Positions 52,077 through 60,297 of a stretch of DNA of 64,000 bases are shown here, piece after piece (within the stretch, counting starts at the first letter, position 1; the number at the start of each line of letters is the position of its first letter). Below the pieces are notes generated by a model. The model saw only the letters and a program-made list of their open reading frames with translations. It had not been told where the DNA came from and did not search any database. A program made the position numbers and the translations under genes. This stretch comes from an uncultured Dialister sp. (lineage in GTDB: Bacteria; Bacillota_C; Negativicutes; Veillonellales; Dialisteraceae): contig UPXR01000001.1 in the NCBI GenBank assembly GCA_900557365.1, positions 207,178 through 271,177 on the forward strand, written 5' to 3'.

Positions 52077-52987
52077 TGTTCCGCCGGCGCGTGAAGGACA
52101 TCGAAATCCAGAAGCCCTTCCGACAGGTCCCGGTCACTCACCATGATTTCCTCCAGGGCGAAATATTCCATCAGACTGTCCAGGATATCCAGTCCGGCTA
52201 CAATGATGTCCGCCCGTTCCGGCATAAGCCCCTTCACACGGCACCGCTCATCATAGGACATACCCTGCAGCTTCCGCAGCATCCGGTGCGCATCTGCCGC
52301 ATGAATGACATATCCCTGTACCTTTGACGAGTCATAAACGGAAAGCTCCTGCAGCATCGCTGCCAGCGATGTGGCCGTACCGCCTACGGCAATCCAGCGC
52401 TTCACATTCTTTACATTCTCCATCATACCGGTATCACGGAAAAGCTGGAAGCAGTGCTTTTTCAGCTCTCCCAGGCCTCTTGCAGTGGTGGTGTCAAACT
52501 GCTTGGAGCAGCGCACGCACCCCAGAGGACAGCTGTAGCGCATGCCGATATCCACACCGAAGCCCATGCAGAACTCTGTGGAACCGCCGCCGATATCGAC
52601 CACGCTGGTCACTACACCGGGCGTCCCCGCCGCACCGATATAGCTGTAATAGGCTTCTTCCCGGCCGGACAGAATCCGTACGGAAATCCCCGTCTTTTCC
52701 CGGACAGCGTCCACGAAATCCTCTCCGTTGACCGCATCCCGCACGATGGATGTGCCGAAAGCCCAGATTTCCTGGCAGCCTTCCTTCTCCGCAGCGGCCT
52801 TGAACTTCTCCACAGCCTGCAGCGTCCGCTCCTGCGGTCCCACGCCGATGAACGCTTTATCGGTCATACCTTCTCCCAGACGGGTGGAGCAGAGATCCTT
52901 TTTCAGAATCTTCCACTCCTCCTTTTCAGTTTTCTCTGCAATCAGCAGCCGGGTCGAATTGGTCCCGATATCAATAATCGCACGCAT
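52073..52987 (-). CDS. Ppx/GppA exopolyphosphatase/pppGpp phosphatase-family protein
   Basis: A 304-residue ASKHA-fold phosphatase. The phosphate 1 motif is IDIGTNSTRLLIAE at the very N-terminus, and SVVDIGGGSTEFCMG is the phosphate 2 motif; VGGTATSLAAM is the adenosine-type motif. It has only the two core domains without the extra HD domain of long E. coli Ppx. It may hydrolyse polyphosphate or pppGpp. ATG 52987 follows GGGGGAGG by eight bases. It overlaps tilS. Confidence 0.92.
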   Translation of the reverse strand: MRAIIDIGTNSTRLLIAEKTEKEEWKILKKDLCSTRLGEGMTDKAFIGVGPQERTLQAVEKFKAAAEKEGCQEIWAFGTSIVRDAVNGEDFVDAVREKTGISVRILSGREEAYYSYIGAAGTPGVVTSVVDIGGGSTEFCMGFGVDIGMRYSCPLGCVRCSKQFDTTTARGLGELKKHCFQLFRDTGMMENVKNVKRWIAVGGTATSLAAMLQELSVYDSSKVQGYVIHAADAHRMLRKLQGMSYDERCRVKGLMPERADIIVAGLDILDSLMEYFALEEIMVSDRDLSEGLLDFDVLHAPAEQ

Positions 52988-53021
52988 AGAAAAATCCTCC
53001 CCCAAAAAGAGATAAAAGAAT

Positions 53022-53046
53022 AAGGGAGCCCCACGGCCCCCTTTTT
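53022..53046 (-). terminator. Terminator after the S1-domain gene
   Basis: On the - strand AAGGGGGCC pairs with GGGCTCCCTT around a GTG loop, followed by ATTCTTTT. Confidence 0.65.
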
Positions 53047-53053
53047 ATTCCAA

Positions 53054-53596
53054 TCAGTCGGAACGGCGCGCTCCCCGTCCGCCTCTTTTGGATTCTACAT
53101 TCCGTTTCAGATCCAGGAGCCTTTCATCGCTGTCCTTCAGGAAACGGCTCAGCTTGTCCTCAAAGGATGCCGGAGGCTCTCTTCTTGCCATCGGACGATG
53201 GGCTCCCGCAAAGGAAGAACGAGTGTTCCAGGAAGGTCTTTCTTCCTGCCGGAATTCTCTTCCTTCGAAGCTCTTATGATCCGAAAAGCCTTCTTTATGG
53301 GAAAACGGGCGTCTTCCCTCATGCTCATGATGAACGCGGTCAGTCCGTTTTTCTTCCGCTGCGGGCTGCGCCTGCTTAATGGATAAGGCAATTTTGCCGC
53401 GGTCATCAATGGTAATCACCTTGACCTTGACCTTGTCATGCACCTTCAGATAGTCATTTACATCACTGACATACTCATCCGCGACCTCGGAAATATGAAC
53501 CAGTCCCACCTTCTTGTCCGGCAGCTCTACAAATGCACCGAATTTGGCAATCCCCGAAACAACGCCTTCAACAACATTTCCTACTTCTAACGACAT
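53054..53596 (-). CDS. S1-domain RNA-binding protein with basic, disordered tail (YabR-like)
   Basis: A 180-residue protein. Residues 1-75 form a single S1 domain (VGNVVEGVVSGIAKFGAFVE, then GLVHISEVADEYV and GKIALSIKQ), which binds RNA. The rest is a low-complexity tail rich in Arg, Glu, His and Ser that ends in RGGRGARRSD, an RGG-like RNA-binding patch. The location between ftsB/divIC and tilS fits YabR-type proteins of Firmicutes, which regulate translation. The ATG lies 13 bases after GGGAGG, a wide spacing. Confidence 0.9.
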   Translation of the reverse strand: MSLEVGNVVEGVVSGIAKFGAFVELPDKKVGLVHISEVADEYVSDVNDYLKVHDKVKVKVITIDDRGKIALSIKQAQPAAEEKRTDRVHHEHEGRRPFSHKEGFSDHKSFEGREFRQEERPSWNTRSSFAGAHRPMARREPPASFEDKLSRFLKDSDERLLDLKRNVESKRGGRGARRSD

Positions 53597-53695
53597 GGAA
53601 ATACAGAATCCTCCCTGTACAACATAAAGTAAATATAGTTTGATTATACGAGATTTCAAAAAGAATAGCAATATAAAGGAGGATGACGTTTTAGA

Positions 53696-53724
53696 ATCAT
53701 ACTTCTCTTTGCATAAACTTGCAA
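53696..53724 (-). promoter_or_regulatory. Promoter of the S1-domain gene
   Basis: On the - strand TTGCAA (53719-53724), 17 bases, TATGAT (53696-53701). The rest of 53725-53816 shows nothing else recognisable. Confidence 0.6.
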
Positions 53725-53816
53725 AAGAAATTCTGCCAAGACACAGAGAACCGGCCGGTCTGCAGACGCTTCTTTCCTTTTCCGGCTGCTGCGGAGAATC
53801 CCCGTTTCTTCTGTTC

Positions 53817-54134
53817 CTACTTCACGTAGGGCACCTCGCCTTTCCGAACCATGCCCAGCCCTTCCCGGGCCTTCTTTTCCACCACGGCAGGATCGCTGAG
53901 CGCTTCCTTCTCCTGCGCCAGCTTTTCATTCTCCGCCTTCAGACGGTCCCGTTCCTCCGTAAGCATGATTTCCTGCTGTCTGATCTGATAGAAATGATAC
54001 AGATTCTCCGCCGTCAGAACGGCGGTAAGCCCCAGCACCATTGCAAAAAGAACCCGCAGAATCGGACTGTGCGGAAACAGCCGGACAAGCAAAGGCTTCC
54101 TTTTCTTTCTTTGTTCATGCCATCTTTTGTTCAT
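53817..54134 (-). CDS. Septum formation initiator family protein (FtsB/DivIC-like)
   Basis: A 105-residue bitopic division protein. It has a basic cytoplasmic N-terminus, one membrane helix (ILRVLFAMVLGLTAVLTA), and a coiled coil outside (IRQQEIMLTEERDRLKAENEKLAQEKEAL), followed by the conserved C-terminal pattern PAVVEKKAREGLGMVRKGE that ends the family. It would form a complex with FtsL-like proteins at the septum. It overlaps the carboxypeptidase gene by 20 bases. Confidence 0.92.
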   Translation of the reverse strand: MNKRWHEQRKKRKPLLVRLFPHSPILRVLFAMVLGLTAVLTAENLYHFYQIRQQEIMLTEERDRLKAENEKLAQEKEALSDPAVVEKKAREGLGMVRKGEVPYVK

Positions 54135-55062
54135 ACGGTTCCTTTCCGAGCCATTGGTTGATCATCTTGTAAATTTTCGGCTCCGCTGCAAGCCGCTTCT
54201 CATAATCCTCTTCCAGTGCCGCTGCGGCAAACCCGTAATCCAGCCAGGCCTTCGCATCCGCCCAGCGCTTTTCATCATTGTAGAATCCGGCAATCAGCAG
54301 TCTGCCGTTTCTTTCCGCCGAAACAATAACGCAGTCCCCTGCTGCTTCCGTCATGCCGGTCTTAACACCGTCAGCGCCCTCATAGCCGCTGTCCAGGAAT
54401 TCATTCCGATTTTTTACGTCCCGGTACAGACCGTTCCGGTACTGCATGGGATACGTGCTGCGTTTCACGATATCCCGGAAATCGGGATTCCGCATGGCAT
54501 AGGCAGCAATCCTGACCATATCATTGGCCGTGGAATAATGGTTCGGATCTGTCAGCCCGTTCGGGTTGGCAAAATGGGAATGAACCGCGCCGATGGATTG
54601 AGCCTTCTCATTCATCATTTCCACAAAACGGTCATAAGAGCCGCCCACCGTTTCTGCTGCAGCGACTGCCGCATCATTTCCGGAAATCAGCATCATCCCG
54701 TACAGAAGCTCATGCAGGGAGAGCGGCATATCCGGACGGACTCCCAGGTTCGTTCCGTCCTGCCCCATCGCCCGGGGTGTAATCACCGCATCCCGGTCCA
54801 GCATGGCTTTCCCTTCCTCCAGTGCAATGATGCACGTAAGGATTTTTGTCGTGCTTGCCGGATAAATCCGGAGATCGCCTTCCTTTTCCGCCAGGATTTC
54901 CCCGGTCTTTCCGTCCAGGAGGGAAGCTGCCACCGCTCCGGTTTCCGGAACGGCCGGATAAACCGGCTTTGCCGGCGGAGGCGGTGTCATCCATACCAAC
55001 CCGCCCAGTGCTGCGCCCGCCAGAATAATCAGTCCGAAAAATATTTTCAGTAATGTTTTCAT
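54115..55062 (-). CDS. D-alanyl-D-alanine carboxypeptidase (S11 family)
   Basis: A 315-residue penicillin-binding protein that trims the terminal D-Ala of peptidoglycan stems. An N-terminal membrane helix or signal (LLKIFFGLIILAGAALGGLVW) is followed by the catalytic S-x-x-K in ASTTK (Ser 70, Lys 73), SGN in ISGNDAAVAA, and KTG in GVKTGMTEAAG. It lacks most of the extra C-terminal beta domain found in DacA/DacF, with only a short tail after the KTG part. It is transcribed with the ftsB/divIC-like gene. Confidence 0.95.
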   Translation of the reverse strand: MKTLLKIFFGLIILAGAALGGLVWMTPPPPAKPVYPAVPETGAVAASLLDGKTGEILAEKEGDLRIYPASTTKILTCIIALEEGKAMLDRDAVITPRAMGQDGTNLGVRPDMPLSLHELLYGMMLISGNDAAVAAAETVGGSYDRFVEMMNEKAQSIGAVHSHFANPNGLTDPNHYSTANDMVRIAAYAMRNPDFRDIVKRSTYPMQYRNGLYRDVKNRNEFLDSGYEGADGVKTGMTEAAGDCVIVSAERNGRLLIAGFYNDEKRWADAKAWLDYGFAAAALEEDYEKRLAAEPKIYKMINQWLGKEPYEQKMA

Positions 55063-55225
55063 AAGTCCTTCTTTTTCATTTCTCTTCCAAAATTATCCGG
55101 TTCCTGAAAAATCCCTGCCGGACCTCTCCGGAATGCCGTATTCGTGTTTATTTTATCATATATGACCGGGAACGGAAGGACTTCTTTTCCGTCCTGTCCG
55201 CCTTTCCCTGCTTGTATCCATTTGA

Positions 55226-55231
55226 TATAAT
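55226..55231 (+). promoter_or_regulatory. Extended -10 promoter of the DUF1858 gene
   Basis: TGATATAAT provides TGn followed by a perfect TATAAT at 55226-55231; no good -35 is present 17 bases upstream. The ATG is about 70 bases downstream. Confidence 0.5.
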
Positions 55232-55298
55232 ATACAGGATAGATATTTTTAAATGTTATTGCAATGCAACCATTGCCTTACTCTGGAAGGAGTTTCCC

Positions 55299-56249
55299 AT
55301 GACAGCAGATAATCTTACCTTTTCCCTGGAAATCGATTTCATTCCCGATGTCACCGAAGGACGGGACAGCCTTAAGAAGAAAATGAAAGAGGTTTCCGAT
55401 GCCCATGACGGCACCTATATGACAGACCCCTCCGGCCGCCCCATGATCACCGGCCTTGCCAGAGAAGATATCGAACCGATCCTGAACGATCTGAATCTTC
55501 TCGCTTTCGGCACCTGGCCGTCATGCATCCTCACCTGCACCGTCACCGCACCGCTTCCCATCCGGGCAGTAGGCATGTCCGACGGCTGGGATATTTACAC
55601 CGGCAAGAAGACCTTCTTCGCTTTTGCTCAGTTCCCTGCCGATGCAGTAGCCATCATGACCAAGGCCTGCACCTACTATCTGGAACACGAAAACTACCAG
55701 TCCATGGAAGAATATATCAACGATGTAGGCTACGAAACCTTCCGCGATGCCATTCTGGGCAATACCGTGCCGGGAGAAAGCCTTCCCGGTGAAAACTATG
55801 CCGGCTGGAACTCCCCGGAAGTCCCCCCGCTGAAGGAAGGCGATTTTATCCGCCCCGAACACAATATCATGCAGATCATCGGCGTATACCCGGAAATGGG
55901 CCCCTTCCTCATGGAATACGGCATGAGCTGTGTAGGCTGCTTCGTTTCCTATGACGAAAACCTCTGGCAGGCCGCCCAGACCCACGGTATGGATGTTTTT
56001 GAAATCATCGGCGAAATGAATGAATACCTGGCGGACAAATACAAAAAGCCTCTTCTCACCGCCGATACCCCGATGGAAACCATTCTGACCCTCTATCCCC
56101 AGCTGCTTCCTCTTTTCCAGGAAAAGAATCTTTCCATGCCGGCGGATATGAAGACCCCTATCGGTGAAATGTGCAGGGAAAGCGGCGTCGATGTAAAGGA
56201 ACTGATTGCTGCGTGCGATGAAAAGCTCCGCGGGAAGGAATCCGTCTGA
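55299..56249 (+). CDS. Two-DUF1858-domain putative redox protein with an unassigned N-terminal region
   Basis: A 316-residue cytoplasmic protein. Residues about 185-245 form a DUF1858 domain with the redox-type pair Cys 211-x2-Cys 214 (MEYGMSCVGCFVSYDENLWQ in part). Residues about 255-310 are a second DUF1858-like copy without the Cys pair (LYPQLLPLFQEKNLSMPADM). Residues 1-180 are unassigned; GLAREDIEPILNDL with CILTC (Cys 76, Cys 80) faintly recalls the ferredoxin-like half domain of sulfite/nitrite reductases, but this is weak. GGAAGGAG precedes the ATG. It is a single-gene unit between strong terminators. Confidence 0.75.
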   Translation: MTADNLTFSLEIDFIPDVTEGRDSLKKKMKEVSDAHDGTYMTDPSGRPMITGLAREDIEPILNDLNLLAFGTWPSCILTCTVTAPLPIRAVGMSDGWDIYTGKKTFFAFAQFPADAVAIMTKACTYYLEHENYQSMEEYINDVGYETFRDAILGNTVPGESLPGENYAGWNSPEVPPLKEGDFIRPEHNIMQIIGVYPEMGPFLMEYGMSCVGCFVSYDENLWQAAQTHGMDVFEIIGEMNEYLADKYKKPLLTADTPMETILTLYPQLLPLFQEKNLSMPADMKTPIGEMCRESGVDVKELIAACDEKLRGKESV

Positions 56250-56264
56250 GAAGATTCCTTCCTC

Positions 56265-56317
56265 AAAAAAAGCTGTGAAGAAATGAATTTTTTCATTTCC
56301 TCACAGCTTTTTCTTTT
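56265..56317. terminator. Strong bidirectional terminator between DUF1858 gene and ECF gene
   Basis: AAAAAAGCTGTGAAGAAATGAA pairs almost perfectly with TTCATTTCCTCACAGCTTTTT (each arm 21-22 bases, one bulge), with A/T runs on both sides. Confidence 0.92.
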
Positions 56318-56338
56318 GAGTTCACGGCCTCTTGGCTC

Positions 56339-56962
56339 TTATTTCATTTTCCAGCCCGATTTTTTCAGGGTCAGCACAATCGGAACTATAATCAGTCCGG
56401 ATACCAGAGCTTCCGGAATCCCGTTCATAACGACAATGCCTACGATCATGGCACCTACAGCTTCCACGGAAATTCCCTGCTGTGCTGCATAGGGAGCCCC
56501 TACCAGTACAAAGAAAAGTCCCAGGAAAAAGATCGTATTGACAGCAGAGCCCAGAACCGCTGCCAGAGCTGCCCGAATGAACTGCTTTCCCGGGAAATAC
56601 CGGTACACGAGATAGGCAACCAGTCCGATCAGGACACGCGGTACAATGCAGATGAATGCATCATAAAATGCATTGTACTGCAGAGCGAACTGCATCATCA
56701 GACTCGGTGCGCGCAGTGTCTGAATAAAAGAAAAAAGGCCGAAAAGGAATCCCACAACCATTCCCACCTTGGGGCCTGCCACAACTGCCCCGATGATAGT
56801 CGGGATATGCAGAATTGTCGCATTCATGACCACCAGGGGAATGAAGCCATACCCCGTCAGCCCGAGAAAAATCGTAATTCCTGCCAGAAGGCCTGATACG
56901 GTCAGTTCCCGGATACTCATAAAGGGCGAACTTCCCTTTGCCGCATTTTCCAGATTTTCCAT
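56339..56962 (-). CDS. ECF transporter S component (vitamin uptake), possibly pantothenate-type
   Basis: A 207-residue membrane protein with six hydrophobic segments. NATILHIPTIIGAVVAGPKVG followed by VGFLFGLFSF is the signature of a broad group of ECF substrate-specific subunits, including those for pantothenate and flavins. No energising module is adjacent. ATG 56962 is nine bases from GGAGG; the TTG two codons earlier is too close. A consensus promoter and an unexplained 120-base leader precede it, suggesting control at the RNA level. Substrate not determinable. Confidence 0.85.
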   Translation of the reverse strand: MENLENAAKGSSPFMSIRELTVSGLLAGITIFLGLTGYGFIPLVVMNATILHIPTIIGAVVAGPKVGMVVGFLFGLFSFIQTLRAPSLMMQFALQYNAFYDAFICIVPRVLIGLVAYLVYRYFPGKQFIRAALAAVLGSAVNTIFFLGLFFVLVGAPYAAQQGISVEAVGAMIVGIVVMNGIPEALVSGLIIVPIVLTLKKSGWKMK

Positions 56963-56969
56963 GTTCAAT

Positions 56970-57083
56970 TTCCTCCGTTCTTACTCTCTTTGAGATATAA
57001 GCCGTAACTCTGCGAACATATTGACAGCCCGCTCCGTCTCCCTTATAGGATGCCGGTCATATCGTGCCGCCCCTTTGCTCACG
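56970..57083 (-). promoter_or_regulatory. Leader of the ECF transporter gene, candidate riboswitch
   Basis: From the predicted start near 57083 the transcript runs about 120 bases before the ATG, with conserved-looking G-rich segments (GGGGCGGCACGATATGACCGG and GGGAGACGGAGCGGGC) that could fold. It does not match TPP, FMN, cobalamin, THF or preQ1 riboswitches as far as I can judge by eye, and no strong terminator is present; control of translation would be the alternative. Confidence 0.35.
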
Positions 57084-57089
57084 TATAAG

Positions 57090-57117
57090 ATTATATCGGA
57101 AAAAATTTCCCTGTCAA
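57090..57117 (-). promoter_or_regulatory. Consensus promoter of the ECF transporter gene
   Basis: On the - strand TTGACA (57112-57117), 16 bases, TATAAT (57090-57095); both hexamers perfect. Confidence 0.75.
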
Positions 57118-57242
57118 CAAAAAAAGGAGAAATAATTTTCTCTGTAAGAACTCATAAATCCGATGAATCAATCGGAAGAGGAATCATTCATTCCGGTCTG
57201 TATATTCCGCGATATATCAAAGAAATTCCCTTTCAGATGCAT

Positions 57243-57275
57243 AAAAAAAGACCGCCCTCCAGCGGTCCTTCTTTG
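57243..57275 (-). terminator. Terminator after the 284-residue membrane protein gene
   Basis: On the - strand GACCGC pairs with GCGGTC around a TGGAGG loop, followed by seven T. Confidence 0.85.
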
Positions 57276-57284
57276 GTTGCGGGG

Positions 57285-58139
57285 TCAATCCCGAAAAATC
57301 CATTTCGTCACCTGACATCCTCCCCATACGGAAAGGCCTGCCATCCACAAATCGGACAGAAGGGGCAGCATGGTCAGAAGCGAAGCATAGGCTCCGGCGT
57401 TTCCCCCCTGTGCCATGGCAGCCCGTGAAGCCAGAATGGACGGAGCAAAATACAGAAACAGCCAGAATACGGCAGTAAAAATCACCTGCACGGCCCGTTT
57501 AGCCTTCGTCCCTTCCGAGGTCAGGAAAAGGAACGTTCCGAATACAATCATCGCCAGAACGATTTTCAGATAAAAAGCAACGGAAACAATTTCCCCCACA
57601 AGCATCATCAGAGAAAACGGATCCAGCATGAGCCCGTTCAGATGTGCTCCCGCATAAATGGCCGCCACGAGTGCGCCCGGAACGATTCCGATAAGAAATG
57701 CACAGCCCAGCCACTGCACCAGCAGCTTTCTTGCCCGGAGCCGGTCATAGAGGATCACAACTCCGTAATCACAGGCAACTGCCAGCAGGAGAAGAGCCCA
57801 TGTCAGGAAAAAGATGCCTGCTGCTGTCCCTGCAGGAGAAACCTTCCACAGATGATCCATGGGAAGAAGCACATTCATCCAGATGCCTCCTTCCAATACC
57901 GCAAATGCCGGCCACAGGAAGAAATGGACCAGAGCGCGGGTTCCGCCGTACTCTGCCCCCGGCCCCTTTCTCTGCACCAGGAAATAGATCAGCGGCGCCA
58001 GGAGTCCGGCCAGCCAGTACAGCCCTACTCCCGCTGCAATGGCGGAATAGGAATGGACAAGCCATCCCGCAGTCATCCAGGGAATCACCGGAACAGACAG
58101 CCAGAGGATCTGTATCAGCCATTCTTTTCTGTTTGTCAT
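57285..58139 (-). CDS. Polytopic membrane protein of unknown function
   Basis: A 284-residue hydrophobic protein with about eight membrane segments and few charged loops. Segments include WLSVPVIPWMTAGWLV, GVGLYWLAGLLAPLIYFLV, IFFLTWALLLLAVACDYGVV and AVFWLFLYFAPSILASRAAM. I do not recognise a family signature. GAGGTGAG stands a few bases before the ATG. It is alone between two terminators, so neighbours give no hint of function. A transporter or envelope-assembly role would be a guess. Confidence 0.75.
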   Translation of the reverse strand: MTNRKEWLIQILWLSVPVIPWMTAGWLVHSYSAIAAGVGLYWLAGLLAPLIYFLVQRKGPGAEYGGTRALVHFFLWPAFAVLEGGIWMNVLLPMDHLWKVSPAGTAAGIFFLTWALLLLAVACDYGVVILYDRLRARKLLVQWLGCAFLIGIVPGALVAAIYAGAHLNGLMLDPFSLMMLVGEIVSVAFYLKIVLAMIVFGTFLFLTSEGTKAKRAVQVIFTAVFWLFLYFAPSILASRAAMAQGGNAGAYASLLTMLPLLSDLWMAGLSVWGGCQVTKWIFRD

Positions 58140-58350
58140 ATTCTCACCTCACATTAATATGGTACTTATTGTACCACGCACCCTGCCGAAAGGGGGACAA
58201 AAAAGAGAAAATTTTTCCGTTCCTGATTTTTCTCCCGAAAATCCGCCGTCCTGCCGGGACGTTCTCTCCGCCTGCGGAAAGACAGAGCCGCTTCCCCTTT
58301 CCTTCCGTCTCCGACCTCCCGATTGTCTTTTCCGCGCCCGCTTTCCCATA

Positions 58351-58390
58351 CGAAAAGCCCCTTCGGGGCAGTCCCGAAGAGGCTTTCTCT
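58351..58390 (-). terminator. Terminator after the DEAD-box helicase gene
   Basis: On the - strand AAAGCCTCTTCGGG pairs with CCCGAAGGGGCTTTT around an ACTGC-type loop; the T run continues into GTATGGG. Confidence 0.85.
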
Positions 58391-58395
58391 GCTGT

Positions 58396-59673
58396 TTATC
58401 TTTTTCCCTTTTTCCGGGAACCGGTATCTTCCTTTTTCCGCTTCTGCCGCATATTCTTTCCTTTGTGACCCAGCGCCTTATGCTCCTTCTTCTTCGTCGG
58501 CTTATACATTCCGGGAGTTACTACCTTTTTGGTGCTCTTTCCCTGCCGTACCCGGCGCACTTCTCCTTTTTCATCATAACGGGTCAGCGTTTCCCGGATA
58601 CTCTTTTCCAGCTTGCGGAGAAGAGTTCCGTCCTCCGGAACGGCATAGGTAATAGCCATTCCCTTTGTTCCCGCTCTTCCCGTACGGCCGATGCGGTGAA
58701 CATAATATTCCAGATTCCGCGGAATATCATAATTGAACACGTGGGTGATTCCTTCCACATCCAGTCCCCGTGCTGCCACATCGGATGCCACCAGAACCTG
58801 AATCCGCGCCTTTTCAAATTCACGGATAACCTGTTTTCTCTGCGCCTGGCTCATATCTCCGCGGATCTCATCCACGACGAAATCCGTATCCTCCTGCAGC
58901 TTTCCCGCCAGCTCATGAGCGCCCTCCCGGGTATTGCAGAAAACCACTGCCATATAAGGATTCATCGCTTCCAGATGCTTCAGCAGCAGCTTGTACTTCC
59001 GCGGCGCCGTTGTTTCGTAAATCCGCTGCTCCACCGTGGAAGCCGCTGTCTTTTCCGCCACATTGACCACAGCCGGATGGGTCATATACTTCCGGGCCAG
59101 ACGCTTTGCTTCATCCGGCATTGTTGCGGAAAACAGGAGCATCTGCCTCTTTTTCGGCGTCTCATCAATCAGTGCTTCGATATCTTCCCGGAAACCGTTC
59201 GCCAGCATCTGATCCGCTTCATCCAGGATTACGGTCCGCACATTGGACAGATCCAGGCTCTTTCTCCGGATATGATCCAGAAGCCGTCCCGGCGTTCCGA
59301 TAATGACATGGGGATCCCGCTTCAGCTTCTGCAGCTGATTCTCGATGGTCTTTCCGCCGATGATATCCGCTGCATCGACAGACAATTCCTGTGCAAAAGG
59401 ACGCGCTACCTGAAAAATCTGATCGGACAGCTCCCGCGTAGGAGCCATAATCAGCACCTGGGTGCAGTCCTTTTCCGTATCCACTCTCTGGAGCACCGGC
59501 AGCAGGTAAGCAAAAGTTTTCCCCGTTCCTGTCTGGGCCTGGCCGATGATATCCTTTCCCTTGAATGCGGCGGGAATGCATGCCATCTGGATCGGCGTGG
59601 GCATTTTGATTCCCATGTTCTTCAAAAGACCGGTCACTGGAGCCGTCAGCCCCAAAGCAGCAAATGCGTTCAT
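58396..59673 (-). CDS. DEAD-box ATP-dependent RNA helicase
   Basis: A 425-residue helicase that remodels RNA duplexes. Motifs in order: Q motif (PTPIQMACIPAAF), Walker A AQTGTGKT, PTRELSDQ, DEAD in VILDEADQML, SAT in LFSATMP, ARGLDVEGITHVFNYD, and HRIGRTGRAGTKG. After about residue 370 a very basic Lys/Arg-rich tail (TKKVVTPGMYKPTKKKEHK and beyond) likely binds RNA non-specifically. Similar to the RhlE/CshA group; the exact member is unclear. An extended -10 (TGGTATAAT, 59717-59722) lies upstream on the - strand. Confidence 0.95.
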   Translation of the reverse strand: MNAFAALGLTAPVTGLLKNMGIKMPTPIQMACIPAAFKGKDIIGQAQTGTGKTFAYLLPVLQRVDTEKDCTQVLIMAPTRELSDQIFQVARPFAQELSVDAADIIGGKTIENQLQKLKRDPHVIIGTPGRLLDHIRRKSLDLSNVRTVILDEADQMLANGFREDIEALIDETPKKRQMLLFSATMPDEAKRLARKYMTHPAVVNVAEKTAASTVEQRIYETTAPRKYKLLLKHLEAMNPYMAVVFCNTREGAHELAGKLQEDTDFVVDEIRGDMSQAQRKQVIREFEKARIQVLVASDVAARGLDVEGITHVFNYDIPRNLEYYVHRIGRTGRAGTKGMAITYAVPEDGTLLRKLEKSIRETLTRYDEKGEVRRVRQGKSTKKVVTPGMYKPTKKKEHKALGHKGKNMRQKRKKEDTGSRKKGKR

Positions 59674-59840
59674 AATTCCTCCTGTTTCCTGTGACGTATT
59701 ATTTAAATATTCTTATATTATACCATAAGAACAGCTGCGGGAAGAAACAGCACTGCCGATTTTCTGAAAGAGCCGTGAAATCTTCCGGTCCCGGCAGTTC
59801 CCTTCTCCGTCTGCCAACTTTCCCCCCGTTTTTCATAAAA

Positions 59841-59873
59841 TAAAAAAGAGTCCGGAAAATCCGGACCCTTTTC
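59841..59873 (-). terminator. Terminator after rplL
   Basis: On the - strand AAAGGGTCCGG pairs with CCGGACTCTTTTTT around ATTTT. Confidence 0.88.
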
Positions 59874-59890
59874 ATTGGCAAGAAATGAAA

Positions 59891-60259
59891 TTATTTCAGT
59901 TCTACAGTTGCGCCTGCGTCTTCGAGCTTCTTCTTCATTTCGTCAGCTTCAGCCTTAGCTACGCCGGTCTTAACTTCCTTCGGAGCGCCGTCAACTACAG
60001 CCTTAGCTTCCTTCAGTCCGAGGCCGGTGATTTCACGTACAGCCTTGATGACCTGGATCTTCTGAGCGCCGACTTCCTTAAGGATTACGTCGAATTCGGT
60101 CTTTTCTTCAGCTGCTGCTGCTGCCGGAGCTGCTGCTGCTGCTACTGCTACCGGTGCTGCTGCGGATACGCCGAATTTGTCTTCGATTGCTTTTACGAGT
60201 TCAGAGAGTTCGAGAACGGACATGCTGCTGATGGCTTCAAGGATTTCTTCGTTTGTCAT
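59891..60259 (-). CDS. rplL: 50S ribosomal protein L7/L12
   Basis: A 122-residue stalk protein that recruits translation factors. N-terminal dimerisation part [22 protein letters not shown], an Ala-rich hinge, and the C-terminal [21 protein letters not shown] domain are standard. ATG 60259 is eight bases after GGAGG; the in-frame ATG five codons earlier overlaps that site. It follows rplJ after 38 bases. Confidence 0.97.
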   Translation of the reverse strand: MTNEEILEAISSMSVLELSELVKAIEDKFGVSAAAPVAVAAAAAPAAAAAEEKTEFDVILKEVGAQKIQVIKAVREITGLGLKEAKAVVDGAPKEVKTGVAKAEADEMKKKLEDAGATVELK

Positions 60260-60297
60260 TTTGTTTTCCTCCATGGATTGATTTTTATGCGTAGATC

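Noticed and set aside
56970..57083. THF- or TPP-type riboswitch before the ECF gene
   Set aside because: The conserved core words of those riboswitches are absent by eye, so only an unassigned leader is reported.
58159..59694. A 511-codon + strand frame opposite the DEAD-box helicase
   Set aside because: Mirror of the helicase frame and passes through its terminator.
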